Shown piece by piece: positions 51,207-61,031 of a stretch of DNA of 64,000 bases. Position numbers and translations under genes: made by a program. Positions within the stretch are counted from its first letter, which is position 1; every line of letters begins with the position of its first letter. Under the pieces are notes generated by a model. The model had not been told where the DNA came from and searched no databases. It worked only from the letters and a program-made list of their open reading frames with translations. This DNA comes from Deltaproteobacteria bacterium (GTDB lineage Bacteria; Myxococcota_C; UBA6777): the NCBI GenBank assembly GCA_006226375.1, contig SBHC01000018.1:62001-126000 (forward strand), given 5' to 3'.

Positions 51207-53531
51207 ATGGCCAAAGTAAAAGGCAGCGGTGCAACGCTCATTGAGAAGCTTAACCAACCTGTGTCATGGAAGACGTTTATGGATGTCATGACCCATGAAA
51301 TTTCGCTGAGCAACCGAGGGAAAGAAGGTCCGCGTGGTTTCGCCGATCTCGACGTCGAAGTCGAGCGAATGTTGGAGCAAGCCGAGCTGTCTGCGCAACG
51401 TCGTGGCGTTAGCGTGGAACAAGTCCTCTCTGAGATGGGTTTGATGGATCAAGCCTCTCTCGATGAAAATGGCGAGCTTGACCGCGACCAGTTAATGACA
51501 TCGTTGGGGTGGAGCAACAAGGGGGAAACACAGCCTATGAAACAAAACGAAGGTGGAGCAAAGGGAGGGAACCGAAGGACGCGCACGGTCGTCAAAGACG
51601 AGGCCAGCGTTCTTCGTGAGGTCCAGTCGATGCTTCCACAGCTTTCGATGGATGAGATCTCAGTCTTTCTCAACCGGCTTTCCTTGGAACCCAAACTCAG
51701 TGACAAACTTGTCACGTGCAAAGTGCTCGAAGAAGCTGGCTTGGAAACGTTACGTGAGTTGGTGGACAACAACCCAGAGGTTCCGTTCTGGCAATTGGTC
51801 ATCCAGGCCGGTGGTGACCTTGGTTTCCTGGTCCTTGTGATGGAAACAGAAGGCTGGTTCCCGCTGATCGATCCTGACGACGGTGACTTTGTGGAGCATC
51901 TTCTCGAAAATAGCTTGATGACCTATCGTCAGTTTAAGGAGTACAAACAAGAACAGCTGGAAAGCAAAGCGCCAGCTACAACGCTGTTGCAAGAGATCTT
52001 GGGCGCGGATGTGGAGCTTCCGTTTCTTCTCTCCGAGTTCTACAACATTCCAGTGATGGGGCTGTTGGAGTATCCAGCCTTCTCTGGTTCTTTGCCCCAC
52101 GGCCTGGTTCCCTATTTTCGTGTGTTTGACGTCATCCCACTGGAGTTGGAGCCCGAGCAATACATCTTCGGCGTCACCCGACCTCCTGCGGCTTTGATGA
52201 AGGAAATGGCCGCTTCGTTCTCTGCTCCTGTGTCGTTCCAGCTCGTCCCCCAAGAGGAGTTTTACACCCGCCGCCAGAGAATCCAACAACAGCTCAGCGC
52301 GAGCCGCAACCTGGCTGCCAAGCGCATGCAAGCCCGGGAGTTCCTGGAGTTGCGCGATCGTCTGGCCAACACGTCAGCGGTTCGTTTGGTGGAGGAGTTG
52401 TTTGCGAAGGCTCTGGACATGGGAGCCACCGACATTCACATGGAACACCAGGAAAATGGGTTCCGTGTACGTTTTCGGGTGGACAGCATTCTTCAAGATG
52501 CGATGTACATTCACCCGGAACTCGCCGACGAAGTGACCAGCCGCATTAAGATTTTGGCCGATATGGATATCACAGAGCGTCGCCATCCTCAGGACGGCCA
52601 CATCAAAGCCTCCATCGGTAACAACGATGTGAACATGCGGGTCGCAACGGTCCCCACGTACCATGGCGAGCGGATTGGGATTCGCCTTGTGAACTCGGGC
52701 AAGATCAGCCTAACTCTGGAAGATCTGGGGCTGGACGGTCGCGACATGGCGATTCTGGAGCGTTTGGCCTCCCGTCCCTACGGGATGGTTCTCACCACGG
52801 GACCTGTGGGTTCAGGGAAAACCACCACGTTGTATTCCAATCTGGCGCGCTTGAATGCTTCCGAACTCAATATCATTACCATCGAAGATCCGGTGGAATA
52901 TGAGTTGGACAACATCAACCAAATCGAAGTGAACCACAAAATCGGGTTTGGTTTTGCTGAAGGTCTTCGGGCTGTTCTACGCCAGGACCCGAACGTTATC
53001 TTGCTCGGTGAGATTCGCGATCATGAAACTGCCGCGATCGCGATTCGTGCTTCTATGACAGGTCTTTTGGTGTTCAGCTCGCTGCACACCAACGATGCTG
53101 TCGGAGCTGTGACCACCTTTCACAACTTCCAGGTTCCGCCGCTGTTGATCGCCAACTCTTTGCTTGGGGTGATCGCACAACGTCTGGTTCGACGCTTGTG
53201 TAGCGAATGCAAAGAGTTGTACGAACCCAACGCGGACGAGCGAGCGATGTTTGAGCGCGAGGGCATTGCTCTTGATGACGGCGCCATGTTGGCCCGAGCG
53301 GACGGCTGCGAAGCCTGTTACTTCTCGGGTTACAAAGGTCGCGTGGGAATCTTTGAGGTCGTGGAAGTCACGACGGAAATGCGGGAGTTGATCTTGAACA
53401 AAGCTTCCGAGCAAGCCATGCGGGAGTTGGCCATCAAAAACGGAATGCGTTTGCTGAGCAACGACGCTCTTCGTAAGGTCAAGAACCACTCCACCTCGAT
53501 TGAGGAAGCCCAACGCGTTGTCTTTCTGTAA
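51207..53531 (+). CDS. Type II secretion/type IV pilus assembly ATPase, GspE/PilB family
   Basis: 774 residues from the ATG at 51207 (GGGGAGAA 7 nt upstream); 65 codons of open frame before it lack a ribosome site. After a variable N-terminus and GspE N-terminal-like domains, the ATPase core has GPVGSGKTTT (Walker A, about 531), EDPVEY (Asp box), LRQDPNVILLGEIRD (Walker B) and HTND (His box). The zinc tetrad LCSEC...CEAC is present (about 664-707). Such ATPases power pilus extension or pseudopilus secretion with a GspF/PilC membrane protein, which is encoded 242 bp downstream. No pilin, secretin or GspG is in the window, so the system cannot be named. Confidence 0.92.
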   Translation: MAKVKGSGATLIEKLNQPVSWKTFMDVMTHEISLSNRGKEGPRGFADLDVEVERMLEQAELSAQRRGVSVEQVLSEMGLMDQASLDENGELDRDQLMTSLGWSNKGETQPMKQNEGGAKGGNRRTRTVVKDEASVLREVQSMLPQLSMDEISVFLNRLSLEPKLSDKLVTCKVLEEAGLETLRELVDNNPEVPFWQLVIQAGGDLGFLVLVMETEGWFPLIDPDDGDFVEHLLENSLMTYRQFKEYKQEQLESKAPATTLLQEILGADVELPFLLSEFYNIPVMGLLEYPAFSGSLPHGLVPYFRVFDVIPLELEPEQYIFGVTRPPAALMKEMAASFSAPVSFQLVPQEEFYTRRQRIQQQLSASRNLAAKRMQAREFLELRDRLANTSAVRLVEELFAKALDMGATDIHMEHQENGFRVRFRVDSILQDAMYIHPELADEVTSRIKILADMDITERRHPQDGHIKASIGNNDVNMRVATVPTYHGERIGIRLVNSGKISLTLEDLGLDGRDMAILERLASRPYGMVLTTGPVGSGKTTTLYSNLARLNASELNIITIEDPVEYELDNINQIEVNHKIGFGFAEGLRAVLRQDPNVILLGEIRDHETAAIAIRASMTGLLVFSSLHTNDAVGAVTTFHNFQVPPLLIANSLLGVIAQRLVRRLCSECKELYEPNADERAMFEREGIALDDGAMLARADGCEACYFSGYKGRVGIFEVVEVTTEMRELILNKASEQAMRELAIKNGMRLLSNDALRKVKNHSTSIEEAQRVVFL

Positions 53532-53617
53532 GAACACCAAACTCTCCCCCGTATAGGAGTGCCATCTCTGGTGGTCTTCTTGCGTTCTTTGGGGGCCTGG
53601 CTTTGGCGCTCTTGTGT

Positions 53618-53672
53618 TCCGAAAGTTTGATATGTTTTGCCGGGTTCCGGTATGTTTTGTCTCATGTTCCGA
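53618..53672. repeat. Short imperfect direct repeats upstream of the GspF-like gene
   Basis: TATGTTTTG occurs at 53631 and 53651, 20 bp apart, interleaved with TTCCG at 53618, 53646 and 53668, all 100-155 bp before the gspF-type start. Possible regulator sites. Confidence 0.4.
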
Positions 53673-53773
53673 GTCGAATTGAGTATCACCCTACGCTAGA
53701 AAATGTGAGGAACTCCTCCCATGCTCCGGTTTTGTTGCACAGTTTGGAGCATGTGCCTCAAAAAGGATAAGAA

Positions 53774-55189
53774 ATGGCCAACGATCGCAAAAACAGCCGG
53801 AGTCAATCCAACGACTCTTTGGAAGTCAATCTGCGTGAAATAGTTAAGCAAAAGCTACAAGAGGAACGGGCGACAGAGATCCTGGAGAACAACCAGGCTG
53901 TGACCTTCAACGTTTCAGACGAAGACATTGAATCAGCAGCGTCCAACGCACGCAGCAAGATTCCTGCCCAGGTGCTGGCGCAATATTTTCGCGAAATGGC
54001 AGTGTTGCTGGAGGCGGGCTTTCCCGTCTTGCGCGCCCTTCGCATTGCAGGACGAGGGAAGACCTCTCCGTTGATGTCCGCAGCGTTGACGAAGGTTGCC
54101 AACCAAGTCGAGAACGGGACCGCGTTGTGGCGTGCGATGCAGTCTCATCCCCGCATATTTCCTTATCTTGCCGTGTCTGTCGTCCGGGCTGGGGAGGCTT
54201 CCGGTACCCTCGACGAAGCGATGGTCTACCTGGCGGACAGCCTGGAGTATGAAGCAGACGTTCGCTTGAAGGTGCGCAGCGCGTTCGACTACCCCATCTT
54301 TTTCTCGGGTCTGACTCTCGCCGTTGTTGCCGCGATGATCTTCTTGGTTCTCCCCCGGTTCCAAGACGTTTACCGCAACCTCTCCGCGATTAAGAAGGTC
54401 TCTTCCCAAGGTTTTGAGTTCCTCCTTGCGGTACGTGCTGTGTTTCCCTGGGTCCTTTTGTTCGGTGGAATTGGCGTGTTCTTGCTTTGGACCTTGTTCC
54501 GTAGCCGCAGCATCATGGCGTTGGAGAAGCTTAAGCTGCGGATTCCCATCTTTGGAAAGCTGTTGGTGTATTCGGACATGACCCGGTTTGCCAAAACGCT
54601 TTCGGTGCAAGTCAAAAGTAGCGTTCCGATCTTGGACGCCTTGCGACTCTCTCGTTTGGTTGTGAACAACCGTGAACTTCAAAAGATGGTCCACGAAATT
54701 CGGTTGAGCGCAGAGCAAGGAGGGCAGCTGGCTGAGCCTGTTCGCAAATACAGCATCGTTCCTGACACTGTGGTGGATATGATTGAGGTCGGTGAAGAGT
54801 CTGGTTCTCTGGATAACTCCCTGGAGCACCTCGCGAAAATGATGGGCACCAAGATGGAGAGCATCATCAGTCGCCTCACCGCTCTGTTGCAACCCATCCT
54901 GCTGCTGGTGATGGGGACCATCGTGGTGGGCATCTTCGTTATGATGATCACGCCCTACTTCCAGGTGTTGGACGCAGTTCAATCCATGGGGTTGCAGCCG
55001 ATGGGCTCGGATCCTGCGATTGAAGCGAGCACCAACAACAAGCGTCGCCGTCCCTCGGTGCGCAAGCGTCGTCCCGCTCGACGAACCGCGCCGGCTCCCT
55101 CCCGCTCCAAAGCCTCCAACACAAAAACCGGCGTGCAGACCGACAAAAAGGTTACGCCAATGAAGGCTCCTGCACCACGCCAGAGATAA
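53774..55189 (+). CDS. GspF/PilC-family inner membrane assembly protein with basic tail
   Basis: 471 residues. After about 65 charged N-terminal residues come the two GspF domains: FREMAVLLEAGFPVLRAL...AGEASGTLDEAM and FAKTLSVQVKSSVPILDALRLS...EVGEESGSLDNSL. Three transmembrane helices sit at about 170-195, 225-245 and 375-400. The family forms the membrane platform on which the GspE/PilB ATPase acts. The last 55 or so residues are an added tail rich in Arg, Lys, Pro and Ser (NNKRRRPSVRKRRPARR), not part of the family and probably disordered. It is paired with the ATPase gene upstream. Confidence 0.92.
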   Translation: MANDRKNSRSQSNDSLEVNLREIVKQKLQEERATEILENNQAVTFNVSDEDIESAASNARSKIPAQVLAQYFREMAVLLEAGFPVLRALRIAGRGKTSPLMSAALTKVANQVENGTALWRAMQSHPRIFPYLAVSVVRAGEASGTLDEAMVYLADSLEYEADVRLKVRSAFDYPIFFSGLTLAVVAAMIFLVLPRFQDVYRNLSAIKKVSSQGFEFLLAVRAVFPWVLLFGGIGVFLLWTLFRSRSIMALEKLKLRIPIFGKLLVYSDMTRFAKTLSVQVKSSVPILDALRLSRLVVNNRELQKMVHEIRLSAEQGGQLAEPVRKYSIVPDTVVDMIEVGEESGSLDNSLEHLAKMMGTKMESIISRLTALLQPILLLVMGTIVVGIFVMMITPYFQVLDAVQSMGLQPMGSDPAIEASTNNKRRRPSVRKRRPARRTAPAPSRSKASNTKTGVQTDKKVTPMKAPAPRQR

Positions 55190-55237
55190 TCTCTTCCTCT
55201 TCTGTTCTTTGCCCCACTCTATGTTCCTCCGTTCCAA

Positions 55238-56194
55238 TCACTCACTGTCATCCTGGCGCTGTCGGTTCAGTCTCCAATCGTAGGGAATGTAGGCGACGTT
55301 GTATCCTTGTGTGGGCAGCTTGTTGTTGTTCGTCCGGTAGAGGTTGATGTAGTCAAGGATCCGGTCGGAGGCCAGGACTGGCTGCTTTTGGCGGTCGAGC
55401 CACTCTGTGAAGTCTCTGCGAAACCACTGAAAGATGGAGGACAGGTGGATGGTCTTGGCCTTCGTGTCGATCCAAACATTGCGCTCTTGTGCCACAAACT
55501 TGCGGGCCTCACGATCGAGCTGTGTCTCAAGCTGAGAGCCAACGAAGGCTTCACGGGGCAGGTGAGGGCAGCCGAACGAAGCACAATTTAAGGCGAAGTG
55601 GATGCGAGGTTCTTGAAATGTGCGGCGAATCCAGCGGTTCTCCAGGTTGTACAAGTTGGTGCTTTTGCTCCCGTAGGTAAACCGAACGACGGCGAAGAAT
55701 CGTACTTTGTTGAGGTAAGGGATCAGGTTGTCAAAGTCTGAAAAGTGAAGGACCGCCCGAAGGACCGATAGGTTGTAAGCGTTAATCCAATAGGCCAGCT
55801 TGTCTTGTTGTGAGGAGAAGCTGGCAGGGTGAGAGCTTGGACTGACCTGCGCAACGATCGCCAACAACGCATCAAGTTCAGCCTGTTGGCCTCGCAACCT
55901 CTGGTAGTTGACTCGGCCTTGATCGTTGACAAAACGTTCCAGCAACACCTGGTATCGGGATGTGAGGTGGGGAAGTTGGCGCAAGGCCGTCGCTTGATCC
56001 AGCGAAGAAGGAGAGAGGTTTTTGGGTAAAAAGTTCCAGAACCAGGCCATCGCAACGACTCCTAGTAGCAAAGTGAGAGTCACCCAAGCCAGACGTTTCC
56101 AACGTTGCGGGCGCAGTGAAGGCGCTTCGGACATCGCCTCTTCCGGCAAACTGGTGGTGGGGTTTGGAGTTGCAGAGGTAGAGTTTTCTGACAC
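55238..56194 (-). CDS. DUF547-family protein, membrane anchored
   Basis: 318 residues from the GTG at 56194 (AGGAG 10 nt upstream); an ATG at 56134 with GGAAGAGG is an alternative, and the much longer frame upstream looks spurious. One transmembrane helix (LAWVTLTLLLGVVAMAWFWNF) precedes a DUF547 domain with YWINAYNLSVLRAVL, FALNCASFGCPHL (two Cys), and LDREARKFV. The family is widespread in bacteria and of unknown function; it folds like a transglutaminase/peptidase relative, but activity is not established. It probably faces the periplasm. It is divergent from the Cys-rich lipoprotein and convergent with the GspF-like gene. Confidence 0.85.
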   Translation of the reverse strand: MSENSTSATPNPTTSLPEEAMSEAPSLRPQRWKRLAWVTLTLLLGVVAMAWFWNFLPKNLSPSSLDQATALRQLPHLTSRYQVLLERFVNDQGRVNYQRLRGQQAELDALLAIVAQVSPSSHPASFSSQQDKLAYWINAYNLSVLRAVLHFSDFDNLIPYLNKVRFFAVVRFTYGSKSTNLYNLENRWIRRTFQEPRIHFALNCASFGCPHLPREAFVGSQLETQLDREARKFVAQERNVWIDTKAKTIHLSSIFQWFRRDFTEWLDRQKQPVLASDRILDYINLYRTNNNKLPTQGYNVAYIPYDWRLNRQRQDDSE

Positions 56195-56415
56195 GAGGGT
56201 GATTCTCCTGCATTCTTGTGGTACGATGCAACGATAGGAACGGGATGACTTGTTGGTTTTCTCCGTTCGATTTGGGATGGTACTGTTTTTTTTCTCCCGT
56301 TTCTTTTCCAGAAAGTGGGTTGCTTTTGCCTCAAGGGTATACGCATGATACCTCGTGGGAAAGTAACTTCTTGGATGTATTGTTTGAGGCGTTTTGTTCG
56401 GAAAGGTGTGAGCAC

Positions 56416-58440
56416 ATGCGATGGAATTTCTCACCGAAGCGGCCTTCTTTGCTTGGGTCGGGTCGGTCCTTGCTTCGTTACAGTCGAGCAGTGAGACCAG
56501 GGTTGCTCCTCTGCGCCATGGTCTTGGGCTGCTTGTTTTGGATCGGATGTTCCGACACCGACCGACAGTGTGATGCAGACAACCCTTGCGACAACCCTCT
56601 GGTTTGTGTGGGGGGGAAATGCGAACGCAAGCGCTGCTCCGTCGACGAAGACTGCTCCATTCAAGAGGTGTGTTCGTCTTCGACGGGGCGATGCGAGCGC
56701 CGAACTGGTCCATCCTGGGACTGTCGGACCGATCGAGAGTGTCGCCCCGGTGAGATCTGCGAGGGTGGCCTGTGCCGTCTGCGAAACTCGGAGAACACAG
56801 GTGGCGAGGTGGTTGTTCCTGAACGAGATCCCAACGCCTGTGTTCCGACTTGTCGTGAAGGCTTTAAGTGCGACAAAGGCACCTGTGTCGCTGTTGAGAC
56901 GGATCCCCCCTGCAAATTTGATACGGACTGCAAAGACGGTCGGACTTGCAACATCGCTGTGGATCTCTGCCAGCTTCCCTGCCAATCCGATGCCGGATGT
57001 AGCGGCGGTCGGACTTGCAAAGGAGGGTACTGCCAGATGGGTGGCGAGCCCGAATGCGACGCCAACAAGCCATGCACCTCTCCCAAAACATGCGTTAACG
57101 GAGCATGTGTGGAGCCGGAGTGTAGCGGGGAAAAACCCTGTCCTTCGCCCAACGTATGCACCAACAACAAGTGTGTGGAGCCGGAGTGTCACGACAGCAA
57201 GCCGTGCACCTCACCCAAAGTGTGCACCAACAACAAATGCGAAGATCCACCGGAAGATTGCAGCGGCGCGAAGCCATGCAGCGGTGACAAGAAGTGCTTT
57301 CGGGGCAAGTGTGTCTCGCCCAACTACTGCGAACAAGATTCGGACTGCACTCAGGTGGTCAAATGTGTCAAAAACCAATGTGGTTTTTGCTCCCAAAACA
57401 GCGACTGTTTCGACTTCCAGGCCTGTGAAAATAGCACATGCGTGACCAAGCTTAAGCAAATCGGAGAGGCCTGCAAAGCGTCTGCAGAGTGTGTGCAGGG
57501 GGCGATCTGTGCAGGAGACGGTGGCGGAAACGCTGCGTGTCGCAAACCCTGTGACCCCTTCGCCAGCCCCACAGGCTGCGACCCCAGCGATGGGTGTGGG
57601 CTCTTGGGTACCACCATGACAGGTGCTTGTTTTCCCAAAAAAGGAGCCAGCGCGCTCAAGGTGGGTGACGATTGCACTGGTGCCAACCAAGGCAAGTGCG
57701 AAGTGGACCTCACCTGTGTTAACCAAGGCAATGGAACGGCTCTTTGTATGCAATACTGCAACCAAAACAAGCCCAACTGTCCGAACAATGGACAGTGCTT
57801 GTCGGTAGGACAAGATCCTGTGGGTGTCTGTGAAGTCACAGGCGGCAGCGGGACGGGCAATGTGAAGCCTGGCCAGGCCTGCAAAAGCAACGCAGACTGC
57901 CAAAAAGGCGCCGCTTGCGTCACGGCCGGCGGCGGCACCCACGCGGTGAATATCTGTCAGGTGTTGTGCAATCCTCAGGCACCGAGCTGTCCACGGGCGG
58001 CTCCTTGCATTGGTACCAGCCAGCCCGGCGTGGGAGTGTGTCAGCCTGCTTGCGGTGCCGCCTCTGACTGTGCCTCGGGTCTGTGCCTGGGTACGTCCGG
58101 CGCAGGAACTTGCACCACAGGATGCGATCCCTACCAGGCTGTGTGCACCCAAGGACAAACTTGTGATGTTGTTCCGGCTCCCAACGGCGGCCTGAAAGGT
58201 GTCTGTGGCCCTGAAAATACACAAGGGCAATCGATCGGTGGGACTTGCTTTGCTGGTGCGTTTTCTTGCCGAACGGGCCTTGTATGCATCACACTGATTC
58301 GCAACTCGCAAGGAAACTTGGTGGGCAAGTGTGGCTTGCCTTGTTTGCCAGGAAGCACCCAGTGTCCTTCAGGAACCCGATGCCAGGCGTCAACCAACAC
58401 CTTGGAAGGTGGCGGCACGCTCACAGGCTGCATTCCCTAA
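56416..58440 (+). CDS. Large Cys-rich lipoprotein
   Basis: 674 residues from the ATG at 56416 (AAAGGTG upstream); earlier open frame is unsupported. A signal sequence ends in a lipobox-like FWIGC. The mature protein carries about thirty short Cys motifs, including CDADNPCDNPLVCVGGKC, CSVDEDC and repeated EC...KPCTSPKVCTNNKC units (three or four tandem copies near 210-290), then longer units with GxxCxxxxxCQKGAxC spacing. All are of the dickkopf/EGF-like disulphide type. No enzyme motif is seen. Probably a surface or extracellular binding protein, one of at least six such lipoproteins in the window. Confidence 0.82.
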   Translation: MRWNFSPKRPSLLGSGRSLLRYSRAVRPGLLLCAMVLGCLFWIGCSDTDRQCDADNPCDNPLVCVGGKCERKRCSVDEDCSIQEVCSSSTGRCERRTGPSWDCRTDRECRPGEICEGGLCRLRNSENTGGEVVVPERDPNACVPTCREGFKCDKGTCVAVETDPPCKFDTDCKDGRTCNIAVDLCQLPCQSDAGCSGGRTCKGGYCQMGGEPECDANKPCTSPKTCVNGACVEPECSGEKPCPSPNVCTNNKCVEPECHDSKPCTSPKVCTNNKCEDPPEDCSGAKPCSGDKKCFRGKCVSPNYCEQDSDCTQVVKCVKNQCGFCSQNSDCFDFQACENSTCVTKLKQIGEACKASAECVQGAICAGDGGGNAACRKPCDPFASPTGCDPSDGCGLLGTTMTGACFPKKGASALKVGDDCTGANQGKCEVDLTCVNQGNGTALCMQYCNQNKPNCPNNGQCLSVGQDPVGVCEVTGGSGTGNVKPGQACKSNADCQKGAACVTAGGGTHAVNICQVLCNPQAPSCPRAAPCIGTSQPGVGVCQPACGAASDCASGLCLGTSGAGTCTTGCDPYQAVCTQGQTCDVVPAPNGGLKGVCGPENTQGQSIGGTCFAGAFSCRTGLVCITLIRNSQGNLVGKCGLPCLPGSTQCPSGTRCQASTNTLEGGGTLTGCIP

Positions 58441-58508
58441 CGTTTCTTGGATTCCTGAGAGAAACGGTTTTCCCTTTCCAACTTCCCCCGTCAGGTCCGT
58501 GAGGAGTG

Positions 58509-59318
58509 ATGAGCCTGTCACAATCTGCCTTTTCAACACAGTCGGCTTCGGAGCATCAAACCCCTTGGGCGATTGAGTTCCACGACGTGCACAAGATCTT
58601 CGACAACAACGAGCATGTTCTCAAAGGCATCAACCTCCAGGTGCCATGGGGAGAAACCGTCTCGTTGGTGGGAAACTCCGGGACCGGAAAGTCGATCCTG
58701 GTCAAGATGTTGATCGGCTTGCTGCAACCATCAAAGGGCACCATTGTCGTTGCCGGCCAAGATGTGAAGGGGTTGTCTGAGATGGAGTGGATGCCTCTGC
58801 GCAAGAGGGTCTCCATGGTGTTTCAGGCCAACGCCTTGTTTGATTCCATGACGGTGTATGAAAACATCGCCTTTCCTCTGCGACAGCATTTGCAGATGCC
58901 TGAGCCTGAAATCAAAGAGAGGGTGGCGGAGGTCTTGGAGTGGGTTTTGTTGCCGGGCATCGAACAACAGTACCCCCAAGAACTGAGCGGTGGTATGCGC
59001 AAACGTGTGGGCGTGGCGCGGGGGATTGTCACCGAACCTGAAATTCTACTTTACGACGAACCCACCGCCGGTTTGGACCCTGTCAGTACCACCGTTGTAG
59101 ACGAGATGATCCGACGCTTCCAACGTGAGCGAGGCGTGACCTCCATTGTCATTACACACGACCTCAAGAGCGCCATGAACGTTGGCGACCGGGTGGCTTT
59201 GCTCAACCAAGGCGTGGTATGGGCCAGCGGAACACCTGACGAACTCATGAACGAAGAAGACACCTTTGTGCGAGGCTTTTTTGAAGGTTATCGCTTGGCC
59301 ATGGAGCTATTGCAATGA
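58509..59318 (+). CDS. ABC transporter ATP-binding protein, MlaF-type
   Basis: 269 residues; ATG at 58509 just after GAGGAGTG. Motifs: GNSGTGKS (Walker A), Q-loop (VFQANAL), LSGGMRKRVGVARG (signature of the MlaF/Ttg2A group), LLYDEPTAGLDP (Walker B) and the His switch TH. In the Mla group the ATPase drives MlaE to move phospholipids between the membranes. No mlaE or mlaD lies beside it here, so the permease must be elsewhere. Its TGA overlaps the next start (ATGA), coupling it to a TPR lipoprotein. Confidence 0.92.
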   Translation: MSLSQSAFSTQSASEHQTPWAIEFHDVHKIFDNNEHVLKGINLQVPWGETVSLVGNSGTGKSILVKMLIGLLQPSKGTIVVAGQDVKGLSEMEWMPLRKRVSMVFQANALFDSMTVYENIAFPLRQHLQMPEPEIKERVAEVLEWVLLPGIEQQYPQELSGGMRKRVGVARGIVTEPEILLYDEPTAGLDPVSTTVVDEMIRRFQRERGVTSIVITHDLKSAMNVGDRVALLNQGVVWASGTPDELMNEEDTFVRGFFEGYRLAMELLQ

Positions 59319-61009
59319 GGGATGCGGCAAGGAAAAAGCCGACATGTTTGGAAAGGGAAGAACGGACAGGTGCAAGGCGGACGGACGAAGCTCTGAACGT
59401 GGCAAGACCAGGACTGACATCTCCAACGCAGCAAGTGTGTTCCATTCTCTGGTTGCTGGTTTGTGGGGTGGTTCTTTCTGCGTGTGGTGTCTCGCTGCAG
59501 CAGGCTCGCTTGCAAGAGAAGAAGGGACTGCAAAACCAAGCCCTTGCCAGCTACCGTCAGGTCGCCAAACGCGAAGGCACCGAGGACGCACGTCAGGCGC
59601 AAGCTTCCATTGTCCGGATTCTGTTAAAGCGAGAGCGGTGGCGGAAGATCCCTGGGGAAGCCGCCCGGTTGGCCAGCTTCTTGGAGCCCGATGACCCCTG
59701 GTTCCGACGGTATCGTTCGGATCCATCGGTGTGGAAGACAGGCTCCCAACAAACCCGAAATTTGCTCCTTCGAGGTGCCCGACAAGCTTTTGAAAAGGGT
59801 CGCGCCTTCGGCGACCCCGACGCTTACATTGCTTCAGGAGCCATGTATGGCTTGTTGGTTGAACGCTTCAAGAAAGACCCGGCAAAAGCGGAAGCCGCGG
59901 CTGGACGCGGAGCTGCCTTTGCTGTCCGCAGCGCATGCGGTGAAGCGTTGCGCTGGTTTCAGCGAGCGCTGCAATGGTCCCCAGGCTTGAGCGATCCTCC
60001 TCCTCGTGGCAAAACGTCCAAGTTTAAGCTGGAGCAAGATGACTCGCACGTTTGGCTGGTTTGGCAGGCTGTACGTGGGGAGCTAGGATGCCGCGTTCGG
60101 CTTTGGCTCAAACACCACGACACCAAAGACACCTCTGACCAGGAAATCAACCGTTACCGAAACTTCAATCGGGTGATTCAATCGGCCCGAGCGTTTGTCC
60201 ATCGAGCCCCTGGCTTGGGTGGTCCAGATGTTCTGCGCCAGGCCATGAAGTTGGAGCAGCGCCAAGCCTTTTTGCAGGCTTTGCAGCTGCTGCTCTTGCT
60301 CGTGGACAAGCCAGACATGCCGCGTCTTCAACAAGTGGCGCGGCAACAGCTGCTTCAACTGTTTGGGAAAAACAGGCAGTGGACTCCGATGCTGGCGATT
60401 CTGGAAAGAAAGCTTAACTCCATTCCAGAGTCTCGCCGGGGAATCTTTTGGAACCGTATCATCCATCTTGGTAACCTTCATTTGGCCCGCAAAGCTGATG
60501 CGATGGCGAAGCAAGACAACCGTGGAAAGGCGGCAGTCGCTCAACTTCTTCTGCAGTACAACGCTTCTCCAAAACAGCGCCAAATGCTGTTGTACCGGGC
60601 CGCGTTTATCACTGACACGACCCTTCGCAACCCAGGCAAAGCGTTGGCCTTGTACAGGCAGTTGATCCGTGACCATCCTCGTCATCCTGTGGTGATGAAG
60701 GCCCTGTACCGGATGGCTGTGCTGCAAGAAAAGAACAAGCAGTTTCGACAGTCGATTCGTGCATATTTGCGGCTGGGAGGGATGTTTCCCAAGCACCCGA
60801 TCGCACCGCGCGCCTTCTTCCAGGCCTTTGAGTTGTACATGAAGACGGGCCAACGACGACGGGCTCGACGTCTTCGCCTCCATGTGATGCGTCATTACCC
60901 CGCGTCTTTGGCGGCCGCCCGGCTGCGCAAAATGCGAAAACGCTTCCGCCGGCGAAGGCGTAGACGACGACGTAGAAGACGACGTAGACGGCGAAGAAGG
61001 CGTCGCTAA
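59315..61009 (+). CDS. TPR-type lipoprotein with poly-Arg C-terminus
   Basis: 564 residues; the ATG overlaps the stop of the ABC ATPase gene. A signal sequence, after an unusually long basic N-terminus, ends in lipobox LSAC near residue 57. The mature part is helical with TPR or HEAT-like repeats (EKKGLQNQALASYRQVAKREG; NPGKALALYRQLIRDHPRHPVVMKALYRMAVLQEKNKQF; AYLRLGGMFPKHPIAPRAFFQA), so probably a scaffold of the BamD/YbgF type. The last 24 residues are almost all Arg. The context suggests a partner of the Mla-type transporter at the outer membrane. The function of the poly-Arg end is unknown; it could bind lipopolysaccharide, phospholipid or nucleic acid. Confidence 0.8.
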   Translation: MRDAARKKPTCLEREERTGARRTDEALNVARPGLTSPTQQVCSILWLLVCGVVLSACGVSLQQARLQEKKGLQNQALASYRQVAKREGTEDARQAQASIVRILLKRERWRKIPGEAARLASFLEPDDPWFRRYRSDPSVWKTGSQQTRNLLLRGARQAFEKGRAFGDPDAYIASGAMYGLLVERFKKDPAKAEAAAGRGAAFAVRSACGEALRWFQRALQWSPGLSDPPPRGKTSKFKLEQDDSHVWLVWQAVRGELGCRVRLWLKHHDTKDTSDQEINRYRNFNRVIQSARAFVHRAPGLGGPDVLRQAMKLEQRQAFLQALQLLLLLVDKPDMPRLQQVARQQLLQLFGKNRQWTPMLAILERKLNSIPESRRGIFWNRIIHLGNLHLARKADAMAKQDNRGKAAVAQLLLQYNASPKQRQMLLYRAAFITDTTLRNPGKALALYRQLIRDHPRHPVVMKALYRMAVLQEKNKQFRQSIRAYLRLGGMFPKHPIAPRAFFQAFELYMKTGQRRRARRLRLHVMRHYPASLAAARLRKMRKRFRRRRRRRRRRRRRRRRRRRR

Positions 61010-61031
61010 ATCCTTCTGTGTTGGGTAACAC

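Noticed and set aside
53569-53584. TGG-N8-TTGC match before the GspF-like gene
   Set aside because: Only the core bases fit, the leader would be about 180 nt and no activator-type repeats lie in the right place.
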